Part shown: positions 11,901 through 25,100 of the stretch, piece after piece
Numbering within the stretch: the first letter of the stretch is position 1
Layout: every line of letters begins with the position of its first letter
Assembly: GCF_000189635.1 (NCBI RefSeq)
Contig: NW_002476373.1
Coordinates: 60,862-124,861, forward strand
Direction: 5' to 3'
Origin: Tetrahymena thermophila SB210
Lineage: Eukaryota > Ciliophora > Oligohymenophorea > Hymenostomatida > Tetrahymenidae
Length of the DNA stretch: 64,000 nt
The notes under the pieces: generated by a model
Databases searched by the model: none
Seen by the model: only the letters and a program-made list of their open reading frames with translations
Told to the model about the DNA's origin: nothing
Position numbers and translations under genes: made by a program

Positions 11901-14900
11901 TTAAAGATCTTTCATGAAAATAAAATTTAAAAAATACGCTAAGCTAAGATTTAATTGAGTAACATTTTAGATATATTTCAAAGCGTCTGAGATACTTTAA
12001 GCTCCTTAATTGCTGATACCATTGTTCCTATCAAATAATTTTGAATTAGAGAAAGACTAAATTAAAAATGACATAATAAATTATTAGAAGTTTACATTAA
12101 ATAAATGCTTAATTGAGTAATGTTTTGACACTTTTTAAAAGTTTTAGTAAAAACTTAAGCAGTTTCATCTCCAATGTTATTCGAGCTTATAATTAAAAAA
12201 TAATTATCATTAAATAAATTAAATAAGTAAAAGAAAATTTCTTAAAAAATAAAAAAATATTTTGTAAATAAAATACCTTAAATCAAGATGCAATTATCTT
12301 AAATTTTAACATTTTTCTAATGCTTTTAAAATACTCTAAGCTCCTTTGTGACCGATTTGATTCCAACTAATATTAAGTTTTAGTAATACAATTAAAGTGT
12401 CTTAAATAGTTAGTTATTAAATTAATTTGTTAAAAAAATATATTCATTTATTTATATTATGTTTATTTTTGGTAAAATAAATGAAATATAAATATTATTA
12501 TAATTACTATAAATCAAGATTTAATTTGGTAATATTTTAGCATTATTTTAAAGCAATTGCAATACTCTAAGCTCCTTTATCATTTATTTTATTTAAACTA
12601 AGAATAATTGAAATATAATGTTTAATCTTATAAAATTAATAATTAAATTTAAAAAATGTTATTAATAACTTTAAATTAAAAAAAATTACTCCAATTTAAG
12701 AGTTAATTCAGTAATTTTTTAGGATTATTATATCGCTTTTGCTATGCTCTGAACTCCTTAATCACCAATATTGTTGCCTCTAAAAAAAATGTAATTGAAT
12801 AAATTTATAATTTCTAAAACAAATTACATTAAATTTAGGTTTAAATGGGTAATACTCTAACATTTTTCTATAGCTAAAGAAATGTAAAAAACTCCTTAAT
12901 CACTTATATTATTCATCCTAATTAAAAAATGTAAAATTTTAATAATTTAATATACCCAATTGATAAAATTTGGTTTATAAAGAAGAAAGACAAAATTACT
13001 CTAAGCATATATTTAATCTAATAATGTTCTTATTTATTTGCAAAGCTTTGTCAATGTTATAAATTCCTTCTTCACCAATATTATTCCAACTTAAATTTTT
13101 ATATTTAAAATTTTAATTAAATACTTTAATTTTTCTAAAAACCATGCTAAAAAAAAATCCTTTTTAATTCACAGATAGATAGTTTAATTAAATAAAATCT
13201 CTAAGAAATAAATTTATTAGTTATGATTAGAGAGATGATATAGTATTTACGAAAGAAACAATTAAATTTAAAAAATACTCTAAATTAAGATCTAATTCTA
13301 CAAGATTTTCACATTTAGCTAAAGATTTGACTATATTCTGAGCTCCTGCATCGCCTATTTAGTTTTGCCTATTAAATTATTTTTATAAATTTTATGATGT
13401 GAAATCAATTTAATTTAAATAAAAAGTGATTGTTTTCATAAATGATAACAAAAATTTAAAGAAATTTACTCTAAGTTAAGATTTAATTTAGATATATTTT
13501 GACACTTATTCAAAATATTTGCAATACTCTGTGTTCCATAATCACATATTTTATTTTGACTATAAATAAAAAAGAAAAAATACAAACAATTAAAAACAAT
13601 TTTTATCAAAAATAAGAAATAAAATTATGTAAAAATATTATTAAATAAAATTAAAAAATATTTAGGTATTACCTTAAATCCAGAGTTAAGTATTTAATAT
13701 TTTATATTGCATTTACTAAAGTTTCAGCATATTTCGAATGATCAAAGCTATCGCTAAGTTTAATTATCATAAAATTCTTGATAAAATTGAAATTAAAAAA
13801 TAATTTTACCTTAAATTTATTGTTAATGAATTAAAATTTGTTAGATTTGACATTAAAAATGTTAGTGATGGCATGTTTATAAGATTTTATTCAATGTCCT
13901 TTCTAAAATAAATTATTAATTAAAAATTAATTCATTAAAAATCAATTAATTTCTTTAAAATTTTTAAAACATCAATAAAAAAAAATTTTTCATCAATAAA
14001 TTCTTATTTTTATTTTTTTTACAAAAAAATGATTGAAAGGAAATAATTTTTACTTTATCTTAATTATCAAAGATGTTTCATTTTATTACTTTTTCACATA
14101 AAATTAAGTTTATTCTTAGTCTTATAGTTCAATATTTAAACTGCTGATACTACTATAAATGTCCTTGTCAATTTAGCTTTCAAATTATTAATAAATTATT
14201 TATTCAAAAAAATGTTAATTCATATATTAAGAATAAATTTCTACCTAAAATAGCTTTATTTCATGATTTCATCGCAGTGAATTTGAAATGGAAAGTAATT
14301 TAGATTTTATTAAAAAAATTGTTAGGAGCCAATAAATTTTAAGCTGAACTTTTAAGAATCAAAGTATTTAATTAAGAGTTGAGATTCAAAATCTAAATAT
14401 TTATTTTTAAAAGCGACTTTCTTTTTGCTGCTTACTAATTTCATTTAAAAAATGTCTTGAGTTATTTTTTATAATTGTTCGAAAATTTAAATTTCTTTAT
14501 TTTCATATTTGATTTCATTGAAAAATTCATATTCATCAGAAAAGCCTTTTTGACTGTATTTTTAGTAGTACTTATTTTATAGCTTATTGTAATTTACAAT
14601 TTCTTAATATGGCAAATGTTTTTCATATTTTAAGATTTTTGTTACAGGTATAACTTTTTCATATCTTTCAATCAAATCATAAATTTAACTCTTATATTGA
14701 TCTAAATTATACAATCCATTTTTTTAAAATTCTAATAATATTAAATAAAATTGCCAAATAACTTCATCAAAGCAAATTTCAATTAATTAATCTTATTTGT
14801 TATGTAAATATTTCATGATGATTTAAGGCAAAATTAAAATCTCGTTTTCATACTCAAAATAAAATCTAATATCAAGCTGTTTTCCTTTTTGAGAGAACAA

Positions 14901-17162
14901 AAACTTATAAAGGTACAAACCTATCTTTTTAATTAACTTTTATTGATAATAAGAGTTATCATCTTCATTTTCCTGAATAAATTTAATCAAGTCATAAAGA
15001 TTTTTGTCATACAGATTTTTATCATGCAAATATTGGATGTATTTAATAATTGTTTTATAAATTATTTTTAGTCTAAATTCTGAATCTAGATGCACTAATT
15101 AATCATAAAAATCTTTAAAAATTTGTTCAATATTATTTGTAATTTATAACTGAATTTCAAATATTTTGAGCTTCAATTCAAATAATTCTTCACATGTCGT
15201 CTTAGTATTTTTGATAAATTGCATTAATTTATTTGCAAATTCTTATGAAAATTCTATTTTATTGCATTTAGAATAAATTTTAGTTATTATCATGATTAAT
15301 TTTATTAATCTTTCCATATAAATTTATTCATGACATTCTCTTAAAATATCTTCTATGCAAGAAATTGACTCTTAATATTTTTATTTTTTTAACAAGATGT
15401 AACTTTTAGTCTATAAAGCAATAGCTTTTATTTAGTTTTATTTACTTTTCTCAATATTTAAATTTCTTTTATTCAATATTTTAATAGCTATTTAACAATA
15501 TTACAACTAGGATTCATATTCAAATACTTTATTTTCTTTCTTGATTTCAATGTGTTTTTCTATTTATTCTAAGTATGTTTATAAAAATTCGTCTACTTCT
15601 TTATCACACTAATCAATTAAACAATCAATAAATTCTTATGGCAATTAAAAGCAATCAATTTTAATTGAATTTTCATCATCTTTTAAAAGTTTATCCACTT
15701 GTTACAATAACATCTCTTTCACAACTTAATGACCATTTATTTTATTTAAGACAATTTCTATAGTCTTAGCTACCGAATAAATATCGTGATAAAAAGGCAG
15801 ATTTTAGAAGCGACGTGGAGTATAATAAGGTGTGCACGCTAGAGGTTGGGCAAAAGGTTAACTAAAATGAATAACTTATGATGAACCAAAATCAGAAACT
15901 TTGTACTAATCTCCAATTTTTAGTATATTTCCGGGCTTAATATCTGAGTGGTAAATATACTTCTATCTAAGTGCTATTAAAAAGTGAAGAGAAGTAAAAA
16001 TAACATTTAAAGCTTAACTCAAACTGTACTCGCTTACAGATGTTAACTCTTTATTTAAACTCGTTGGACATATCTACATAATATGAACTATGTATTTTTA
16101 GTTGTTTGTCTTATCTTCGATAATATGGGAAAAAGTTAAATCTAAAACATGCTATTCTTCTTAGAATTATTTAATATTATACAATTCTTTTAGTTACTCC
16201 TTCAAAAAATAATTTTGGTAATCAAACTTGTCTAATTTGATAATTCTGAAAGCTATCTATTCCTCTATATTGACAAAAATATCTGCTTCACCACCACTAT
16301 TAATATATTTACCTAACTTAAGTACTGATTACAAAAAAATTAAATCTTCATTTTTTAAATTTCTTTTTCTAGCTGTTTTTGTTATTAATTTATCTAGCTC
16401 AATATTCTCTTAGAACTCACTCTCACTCTGTATTTAATTCTCTGCACAAATACCTTATGAATTTTTAACATTATTATCTTTTTTAGTTTTTTGAAATTTA
16501 AATTCTTGTTATTTATCCTCCTATTCCTTAGGCTAATTTATCTAAGTTGAAATTTAATCAATTTTTTATTGTTCAATTTAAAACTTTTAGCATAGCTAGT
16601 TGGCTAATTTAATTAGCTAAATATTTATCTCTGGTTACTCATTATATTTATGTACCAATTCCTCAAAACTAGAACTTTCTTAATATTTCTAATCAGATGA
16701 GACTTAATTATTACTTTTTGAAGTTTATTCTTAATATGAGTTCATGCTCTAATTGCACAATATTACAGAATTGAGTTAATTTTTTTGAATAGATTTATCT
16801 AAAAAATTTTTTTTTAAATTCCTTTTTTATAAAGTTAAATCTCTTTAATTGTCTTATTCTTCATCGCTTTGTATTTCTTCATAATATTCTTATTTATCAC
16901 TTCCTCCAAGCAATTTAGTTTATTTTGCATTCAAAAATTCTTTTAGCTTTTACCTTTATTTTTCTAAATAATTTTTTTTCTGAAGGATCCTAGCATTTTT
17001 TAGCTTATTTTATTAGCATTAGGACATAATTTTTTAAGCATTAATTCCTTAAAAACTCATTCGAATGGTTTTTTAGTTAGAGCGATCACTTTCTTATTTA
17101 TTTTTGGATTATCTAATATATTAAATAATTTAATAAGGCAGCTTATTTGAGAAAAAGGCCAT
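5945..17162 (-). CDS. giant protein kinase with C-terminal leucine-rich repeats, about 40 exons
   Basis: Exon 1 (17162-14245, TGA-free over 2918 nt) starts MAFFSNKLPYQII and encodes a charged, Gln-rich N terminus (about 270 residues), a protein kinase domain, then about 500 residues of helical sequence. Kinase motifs: glycine loop INSGGEADIFV (about residue 284), likely ATP-binding Lys in AFRIIK (about 296), catalytic loop HSDIKPGN (about 404), DFG in VSDFGSS (about 423) and CTPYYTPR in place of GTPxYMAPE. The HRD arginine is Ser, so it is a non-RD kinase. Exon 2 is 14176-14023. From 13898 down to about 6100 follow more than 35 short exons, most encoding one RNI-like LRR of the form DEGAxSIAxALExCxNITxLNLDLR. 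The last exon ends in an acidic tail (EGSFEECEDFTEF) and TGA at 5945-5947. No signal peptide, so it is probably cytoplasmic. Alternatives: the small gene upstream could be a 5' exon. Some middle exons (9300-10600) are diverged and their boundaries uncertain. Confidence 0.85.
6092..13898 (-). repeat. modular LRR exon array (one repeat per exon)
   Basis: Repeated exon units of about 90 nt separated by AT-rich introns of about 60-200 bp. A clear example lies at about 6821-6913: one base, 29 codons, two bases, i.e. a 30-residue LRR module flanked by phase-2 introns at both ends. On the plus strand each unit shows an accTTAAATCaAGaTTTAAt core and a GcAATACTCTAAGCTCCttcat core. Recognisable units start near 6411, 6620, 6821, 7256, 7447, 7819, 8268, 8572, 8964, 10805, 10964, 11192, 11720, 12279, 12507, 12691 and 13470, with weaker ones between. 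Symmetrical phase-2 modules can be duplicated or lost without breaking the frame. Units at 9340-9900 and 10000-10650 are poorly conserved. Confidence 0.85.
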
Positions 17163-17329
17163 TCTTTAGCTTATTTAAGTAATCCAAAGTTAACTAAAAA
17201 TAATCTAGCCTCTGCATATGTAATAAAATAGAGAATCTGCTAACCCTAAGTTAAATAGAAGAAATGCATTTAATGATTTATTGAAATAATAATTAATATT
17301 CAAAATAACTTTTATTTTTGCATTTAAAA

Positions 17330-18043
17330 TCAATAAAATAAATATGTTCCTTTATTTAATAAAATACTTATAATTAGTTTGCTGATATTCATTTGAAATT
17401 ATAAATTAATCATATTAAAAATTAAAAAAAACTTAGACAAGTTCATTGAAAAGCAAAAAAATATTTTTTTATAATCATTTTAGATTTTTTAGAGATTTCT
17501 TTGATCAAAAAATAGAAAAATAAAAACACATAAAGATATTTGCATTAAATTGAGTAAAAGATGAAAAGGATAAACATAAAGTAGAAGTAATTTTAAATAT
17601 TTTAAAAAGACTAAAGATAATTATAAAATAACTAAATTATCATTCTTACTTTAAGAAAAAGGTTGTATCTCCATAACAAATTATTTATTTTTTTATTTCA
17701 CTCTTTAACTTTCGTTATATTTTTCATTTTATTAACCTCCATAAATTAATTCTTTTACAATGCTAAGCATATTTATCTTCTTAAGCTATTTTAGCAGTTA
17801 TTCTTCTTCTATACTTGATTTATTGTTGCTTTTACTCTTTTAATTAGTACATATGTCAATATTAACAGTTTGTTTATTAAGGTTAGAAGCAAAATTGCTT
17901 AAATTTGTTAGATTATTAGAATCATTATTACATCCTCTCTAAAAAATGATCCTCTCCTTTGAAGTTCTATTTTTAGTATATCTATGATATTTTTGATAAT
18001 TTATCATGCTCTTATTGACTTCCCTTTGAACTTAATTATACAT
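17330..18043 (-). CDS. hypothetical protein, 237 codons, duplicated at 37.4-37.7 kb
   Basis: Open with TGA as sole stop from ATG at 18043 (MYNQVQREVNKSMINYQKY) to TGA at 17330-17332. The first about 130 residues are basic and polar, with RIIFQRGCNNDSNN and SSIEEEQLLKQLKKINML. These are conserved in the second block, where the frame is kept despite indels, which argues that this part is coding. The rest is hydrophobic (LVFLKYLKLLLLYVYPF) and could be read-through of non-coding DNA. No family recognised. It lies 168 bp upstream of the kinase-LRR start on the same strand, so it may be a separate gene or a 5' exon of that gene; a splice path was not established. Confidence 0.45.
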
Positions 18044-19160
18044 TTTACTTATTAAATATAAAATTTGAGTTTTTGGTTGACTGTAATCAACTGTTTAAAA
18101 GTAAGACTATTTTTTGCAATAACAATTAACTAATTGATATAATTAAAGAAAAATACTTAATTTTTCAAATTAGGTTTACTATATCTTTTAATCAATTTTT
18201 ATATTTATTAGTCTAAATATCTATCTATTTATCTATTTTTTTCTTTATATAGCTATATATCTAACTTTATTTATATGTATTACCCTGATAAAAAAGTTGA
18301 AGAAATTTTCTTAACCTCTAATATATATTAATCTAAAGGGGGGAAACATAACCAATATTCCAACAAAATATGGTTCATTAAACTTACGTAATTTAAAAGA
18401 TAAAAATATAAAAATTCAGTCCTTTTGATTTTGCTATACTTCTGTTCGTCTGTAAAATATTTAAGAGTAATTCATTTTAAATTAATCATTCTTTCTAAAT
18501 AAATCTTAATACATCCTTTAAATATTTATATTATCTTGATAATAGGAATGAAGAAAAGAAAACTAGTAGTTAAAAAAAATTAATTTAAAATTAGTTTGTT
18601 AGATAATTAGTAGTACAATAAATGTTGTTGTGATTTTTTATAATTACCCATTTTAATAGATTATTAGATATTACATTTTAAATTTTATAATTTTGTTTGA
18701 AAATAATTAAAAAAAATATAGTAATTGAATGATTAGTGGTTTCAAAAAGAAATAAAATTTGTTTGATTTGAATTATAAATGAAATATTATTGATATATAT
18801 ATATTTTAAATCATAACCAAATAAATAAATTGTTGTTGGTTTTTCTCCCCCTAACTCTAATAACCTTAGTAAATATAGGTTTATTATATTTTTCTTAGAG
18901 GAATTAATCTAAAGATGTAGTAATTATTAATTAAAAATTAAGCGATATATAATTTAAAAACAAAATTTAATAGATAAAAAATTTTAAATAATAAACAAAC
19001 ACTAAAATCATAAAGATTGTTTTTGCTCAAAAACAAAAGAAAGAAGAAAAAAATAATTAAGTAAATTTAAATTCAAGAGATCAATCATTTACTTGTCAAA
19101 TTTAATTAAATAAATAACTGAATGAAGGTATTATTTTCAAATAAATAGGTTTAAATTTCT
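18044..19160. promoter_or_regulatory. divergent intergenic region between kinase-side genes and membrane protein A
   Basis: This must contain the promoters of the minus-strand small gene/kinase-LRR pair and of membrane protein A. The end next to the membrane protein (from about 18865) aligns with 38300-38594 in the second block. The middle (about 18300-18860) does not and is bounded by an oligo-G and an oligo-C run (see separate entry). No gene seen. Confidence 0.5.
18338..18851. mobile_element. block-A-specific insert bounded by inverted G6/C5 runs
   Basis: TAAAGGGGGGAAACATAACC at about 18335-18354 faces an inverted counterpart at about 18832-18854, whose reverse complement reads GTTAGGGGGAGAAAAACC. 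These are the most striking oligo-G tracts in this AT-rich neighbourhood, and the roughly 500 bp between them have no counterpart at the same place in the second block. They look like imperfect inverted ends of an inserted or eliminated-type element. No coding region inside and no clear target duplication. Confidence 0.35.
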
Positions 19161-22100
19161 ATGTGTTTGAGTTATTTATTGGCTTCAATTTTCATAAATT
19201 TACTATATGTTAATGCTCAGTGCTTAAGAGGACAAATCTTCAATATAGTTAGTTAGTCATGCTTACCTTGTTCTAGCAATTGCTTAGACTGTTTTAATGT
19301 TAATTCTAATTAATGTACATCATGCCCTCAAAGTTACTTAAAAAGCTTATCTAATACTTCTACATGTATTTAAAGTTGCTAGTAAGGTGAAATTTAAGTC
19401 TCAAATGAATCTTGTGCCAAAAGCTAAGTCTAAGGATGCATCGAATATGACTCCAACTAAACATGTCTTAAGTGTAATTCAAATCTAATTATAGATTTAA
19501 ACTAAAGGTGCAATCTTAAACCAAATATTTGTCCTTCTGAATACGATTTTATTTAATAACCATACTCATAAGATTAATGCGTAAAAAGTTGTGAAGTATC
19601 GTATTATTAAAATTAGAGCACTTAAATATGTGAAAAAGTTATTTAGTGCATTTAATTTGACTAAAGCCCATAGCAATTTAAATATATAGTTTAGGAAATA
19701 GGCAGTTTTTATGAAGACTAATATCTGATTAGAGCTGGCTAATGCTATTTTGCTGTTGCTAATTAAAATTTTGAGATAATATATGAGCGAGTTCTTTACT
19801 AAACTGAAGATGAATAGTACTTTCAAGATGGGGAAGATAGAAAATAATTTAGTTTTATCATAGGTAAATACGGTGGCTGTATTGCCAACTCTACTTTAAC
19901 ATTGATTGATTTAACTATAAACTTAATAGTATCTGAAATTAATAATTTGCAAAATAGTTATACAGTTTTGTATACAGATATTTAAAACCAAATGGTTTTC
20001 TTTAATACAAATACGAGCAAAATTTCATGGTATGATGGGACTAATAATTAATTCAGGACATATAAATTTAAAGATGGAATTATTGAAGAAATGTTTCTAA
20101 TAAAACAAAATAATAAAATAATTTATTATTTTTACACCAGTTTTTAGACATACTTAGTAAATATTAAAATAAAATAGATTTTTTAAATTATTATAAAATT
20201 TTATTGTAAAATATAGATAGCAATTCTTTAAGAAGATAACAAATAGTTGAAATTTTTATCAGACCCTTTAATATTACCTTAATAAAAAATTATTTAATTA
20301 TATTAATAAGATTAAGAAATAATAATCATTCTAAATAATTATCAACTTAGAGTTAATTAAGTATCTAAACTTATATTTACTAATTATACTGAATTTAAAT
20401 AAGAATAATTAAGCTCAGTACCACTTTACTAGTTTATTATATAATACAATTAGCTTACGAATTCAATAATACAATATGATCCAAACAATAAAAATATCTA
20501 GATTCTTGTTTTGGATTCTTCATTAGATGAAGTTAAATTTTCATTTAATATTACTTATAACAACTTAAATTCATTTAGAGTTTACGAAAATTAATTGACA
20601 AATTCGACATTTTTATTCTTAATCACTGAAAAAATATAATTTTTAAATCTAACAGATTATATATCGAAATAACAAAGCGGATAAACTAATTAGGCTGATT
20701 TGTTAATTTAAACCATAGATTTTAAATTAAATCAACAATAATTAACATTATAAAATGTTATTTTTAAGAAAAATAATATAATAGAGATATTTTTATCTTA
20801 AGTAATATTGACTTAGAGTTTTAACTTTAAGCTAATCAGAATATAATATAATTTAAAGGATTAAACGTAAATAATAAAGTAATTAAACCCCTATGAAAGC
20901 CAAAAATTTTATCTTACAGATCTCTTTTCATTAGACTTAATATAACATTAAAATATATTTAGCACTAAAAAGGTAATAGATATAAATTCTTTTTATATTT
21001 ATGAAATTAATTAATTTCTTTCATAATAAGCTATTGGGGTATAAAAAATAAAATATAATCTCTAAAGTTTATAAAAGAATTCAAAAACAAATACTGCATT
21101 TTTTTAATTAGAAATGTAAGATAATTCTGCATTATTTGATGAGATTTAGCTTATCAGCAATCATTACTTTTTACTGAGGAAAATAGAAAATGAAAGTATA
21201 ACAGAGTATATTATTGACATATCTTCACAAAAATAAATTCTATAATATTCTTATGAAATAGACTATTAATATAATAAATTTTACTACATTGAAAAAAGAA
21301 ATTTATTAGTTGTTTAATATATACCACAGATTTTTAGCTTAGACACAGGCTAAATATACATATAAAACCTAGAATAATATTTCTTTTCATTAGATAATTT
21401 TATTATTATAAATGATGATAAGATTGCTTATATTTCCTATAATGAATCCTTTGAATCAACAATCTATCTAATAGATTTATAATTGAAATAGGTAGATGAA
21501 ATATGTAACTTCGGTGAGCAATATTACCTATAATTTTATCTGGCTGATAACTTTTGTACTCCTATTATCACTTTTAATGACATAATATATTTATTTTTTT
21601 CAGAGAATAATTGCCAACCTTTTTCTTTAAGCTAAAAATAATTAGTTTATTAAATGACATCTTTTGAGATTGAGGTTTTATAATTTCCTTCAACAAATTA
21701 TCATAAATCAGAAGAAATATTTATTTTTGCCTATTAATTAATTTATGTATATAATTTTGACCTTTCACAGTTTAAAATTCTTAATTTAGGAGTATTTTAT
21801 CATTACTCTCTTTAAGGTTATTTACCAATAATAAAAAATGATAGGTATGTATTTTATTATGATCAAATATATTTTTACAAGTTTGATATGGATTTAAAAG
21901 AACTTTAATAAATCCATGCAAAAACTGATATTGATTTATATAAAAACTTCTTAGCGAACGTCTATGCTTTAGATAAATTTTCATAATACGTTAAAAATTC
22001 AGAAAGTATTATTGATACTGAAAATATGATCATTGTTAAAAGTTAACTAGATAGTATGAGTTATTTAGGGAATGTAATTCTTGATGATAATTCTTAAATT

Positions 22101-25100
22101 GATTGCTTTTACTCATAAAATGGTGTTTTTTGGTTTTAAAATTTGTTAAACTAACCATTTAATGTATTTAATCTTACTTAAAATTTAACAATTTAAGATA
22201 TGTAATTATAAAACAATAAAATAGCCCTCTATGATAATGCTTAAAAGTAATTAATACTTTATAATGTTTTATAAACTATCTAAGAGGTAAAGAAGATAGA
22301 TTTAGATGTACAATTTAATCTTAAAATAACTATTACTAATTGGGATTAAATTTCTTTTATATGGGTTTAGAATGAAAAAATTTATCTTTAAAGCTTATAG
22401 GCAAACCCACAATTATAACTAATTTCAAAATTAGAATCAAACGTTTCTGAGTACTATTATTGTCCTCTTTAAAAAGTGATAGTTGCTAAATCTATCTAAT
22501 AACTTGTCCATATAATATAGGTATTGTTTTTAATTTTTTAATTAAAGATTTTATATTTTATAATTAAAAATAGATAAATAATGAAAATTGGAAAAATTTA
22601 AAAACAAAAAGTCAATATAATCAAAAAGAGGAGCTACTATTTCTTGTAAAGTGTGAAGAAAACATTATAGTAACATATTATCCATATATTTAACTATATG
22701 ACTTAATAACTGGAAATCTCATAGATGCATTTGATTAAATCGTAAACTATCAAAATTATATTATAAAAATTTTATTTATTTATTTTAAATAATAAAAGTT
22801 TGTTGGAGAAAATTAGAATACATAGAAAATCATTCCTTTGATAGATTTGAAACATTAGTTAATTGTAGTTTTTTATTCCTAAATTTTAAACTATTTTAAA
22901 TTAAATAAGTATGAATAATATTTTCAATATTTATTTGATTATAGATATAATATCACAAATCTATTTTATGATTTTAAGCATAATATCTTGATTGGAATCA
23001 CTAATTCACTTTGTTAAATTAACGCAATAAATATTCCAGGAAATAATTAATTATTTATATACGAAACTACAAGTTAATTTGCTAAAGATGCTAATTATTA
23101 TTACTAAGATCAAACAACTTTAATAATAGTAGATTATACTCCTAACATTTATCTTTACAATTATTTAACCCATGAAGTTACTATTTTTAATATCAAAACA
23201 TATTAAATATAAGGTATCTTAATGGACGAAAATAAAAGTATTGTTTTTCTAATTTCATAATATTTTATTTATGCATATAAATATCCTACCATTGAATTTA
23301 TTGAAACAATCTCCTTATAAAAATATAATGATACACCTATTTAATAAGCTTATATGAACACTTAATTATCACTAATAATTGTTTAGACGAATACTCATAT
23401 AATTTCTTTTGATCTGACTGAAATTCTTTATGCAAGTGAAACTAATCTACTTCAATACTAGAAAATTTAAAACTTATTTCTAGGAAAATAATTATCAGTT
23501 AGTTATAGTATTGTTAATTTATCTCTTAATTTATTTTAAAATGCTTAGATAGTTGATACGTTATTCTTTGAAACTTCTTCGTTTATCATATATCCTTATT
23601 TATAATAGCTAATATTAATGAAAGATAGCACATTTTTCTTTATTCAATTTAAAAATTTAATTATAGTTCAAGTTGATTTTGAAGGTATTAAACTAGAAAT
23701 ATGTATGCAAATAAACATATTTAGTTTACCTGATAATTACTTCTACGATCAAGTGAGAAATCAAATATTTATGTTATACTAATAAAATTTATAGCTAAGC
23801 TATTTAAACTTAAACAATACGAATCCTATAGAAACTTTTTTATTCATTTTTAATGAAGGAGATACTACTCAATCTTTTATTTTAAGCGATTTTATTATTC
23901 TTCCCTCTACCAACACAATATAAATATATAATTATATTTAAAACTAAAATTACTAATTGCTTTTTCCAAGTGATTCTCAAATTAAGTTTGTTTTTAAACT
24001 ATAATTTAAAGATTACGATAATTACTCTACAAATTGGTGGAATGTTCCATTTGACTATGAAGAAAGATATAATAACAATGATAGCTAAGAATAAGATTAA
24101 AAGCTTATATGCATAGTAATTTAAGGAGTAAACAGCTTAAATGTTTAAATAATAAATGTCGGAACCAAATAGACAATAAATTCTTATTTTGTTTATTATT
24201 CTTAAATAACTAATATTGTAGGTGATCCTTTTAGAAAACTCATATATATGGTTAATAACTAAGGGAATACATTAGTGTTTTCATATACATTAAATTTGAT
24301 AACAAATATTTAAAATGCTTGTTTAAAATAAGCAATTATTTCTTATGATTCTGATTTTGTATACTCCATATGTCCTAATGACATTATAATTTATAATGGT
24401 CTAAGTTTCTAGTAGTAATTCCCATAAATTAACCATGGAATTTAAGAAGCTTAAAATTTGATTAACACCAGATATAATAACTACTTTATAATAATTTAAA
24501 AATTTAAATTTTCTGTTATTTAAATGGATGCTTTAACTGATTATAAATTAATATATGAAACTAATCAAAGTTATTAGAAGCTACTGAATATGTAAATTGT
24601 TTAAGATTCAAGTTTATAGAATTATTTAGATCTGCTACTATGTTCTTATGAAAGTACACATCGCTTAACAATACCTTTATAATAGAATTAAACATGCTAT
24701 ATAGGTATTTAATAATAAAATAGACCCCTTGAAAATCTTTACACAAATATCACACTAATATAAAGTTTGACAAATTTATAAAATTCAAATTCTAATTAGA
24801 AGCTCACTCTGATCGAAATAGAATATCAAGATGGATAATATTTGTAAAATGTAAATTTTAATTAAATTAATGAAGGGAATTTAGATTAAAATTATGAAAT
24901 GAGTTTAGTTAGCTATTCTAATTCTTAATTTATTAATGTTTACTGGACTAACGATACTAACTATTCATCACTTATAAAAAATTTTTATTTAAAAAACATG
25001 AATTTAATTATACTTAGCAATGTAGACTTAAATAAAAATTTGTAAATGAAAAACTTTTAAATGTTTAATATGACAGTAGAAATATAAGAATCACTTATTT

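Noticed and set aside
16690..16870. Apparent TGA and frameshift in the kinase-LRR N terminus
   Set aside because: It came from following the wrong frame suggested by block B; the correct frame runs open from 17162 through the kinase domain.
19122..19160. Upstream in-frame ATG for membrane protein A
   Set aside because: Copy B lacks this ATG (AATAAAGG) but conserves the later one directly before the signal peptide.
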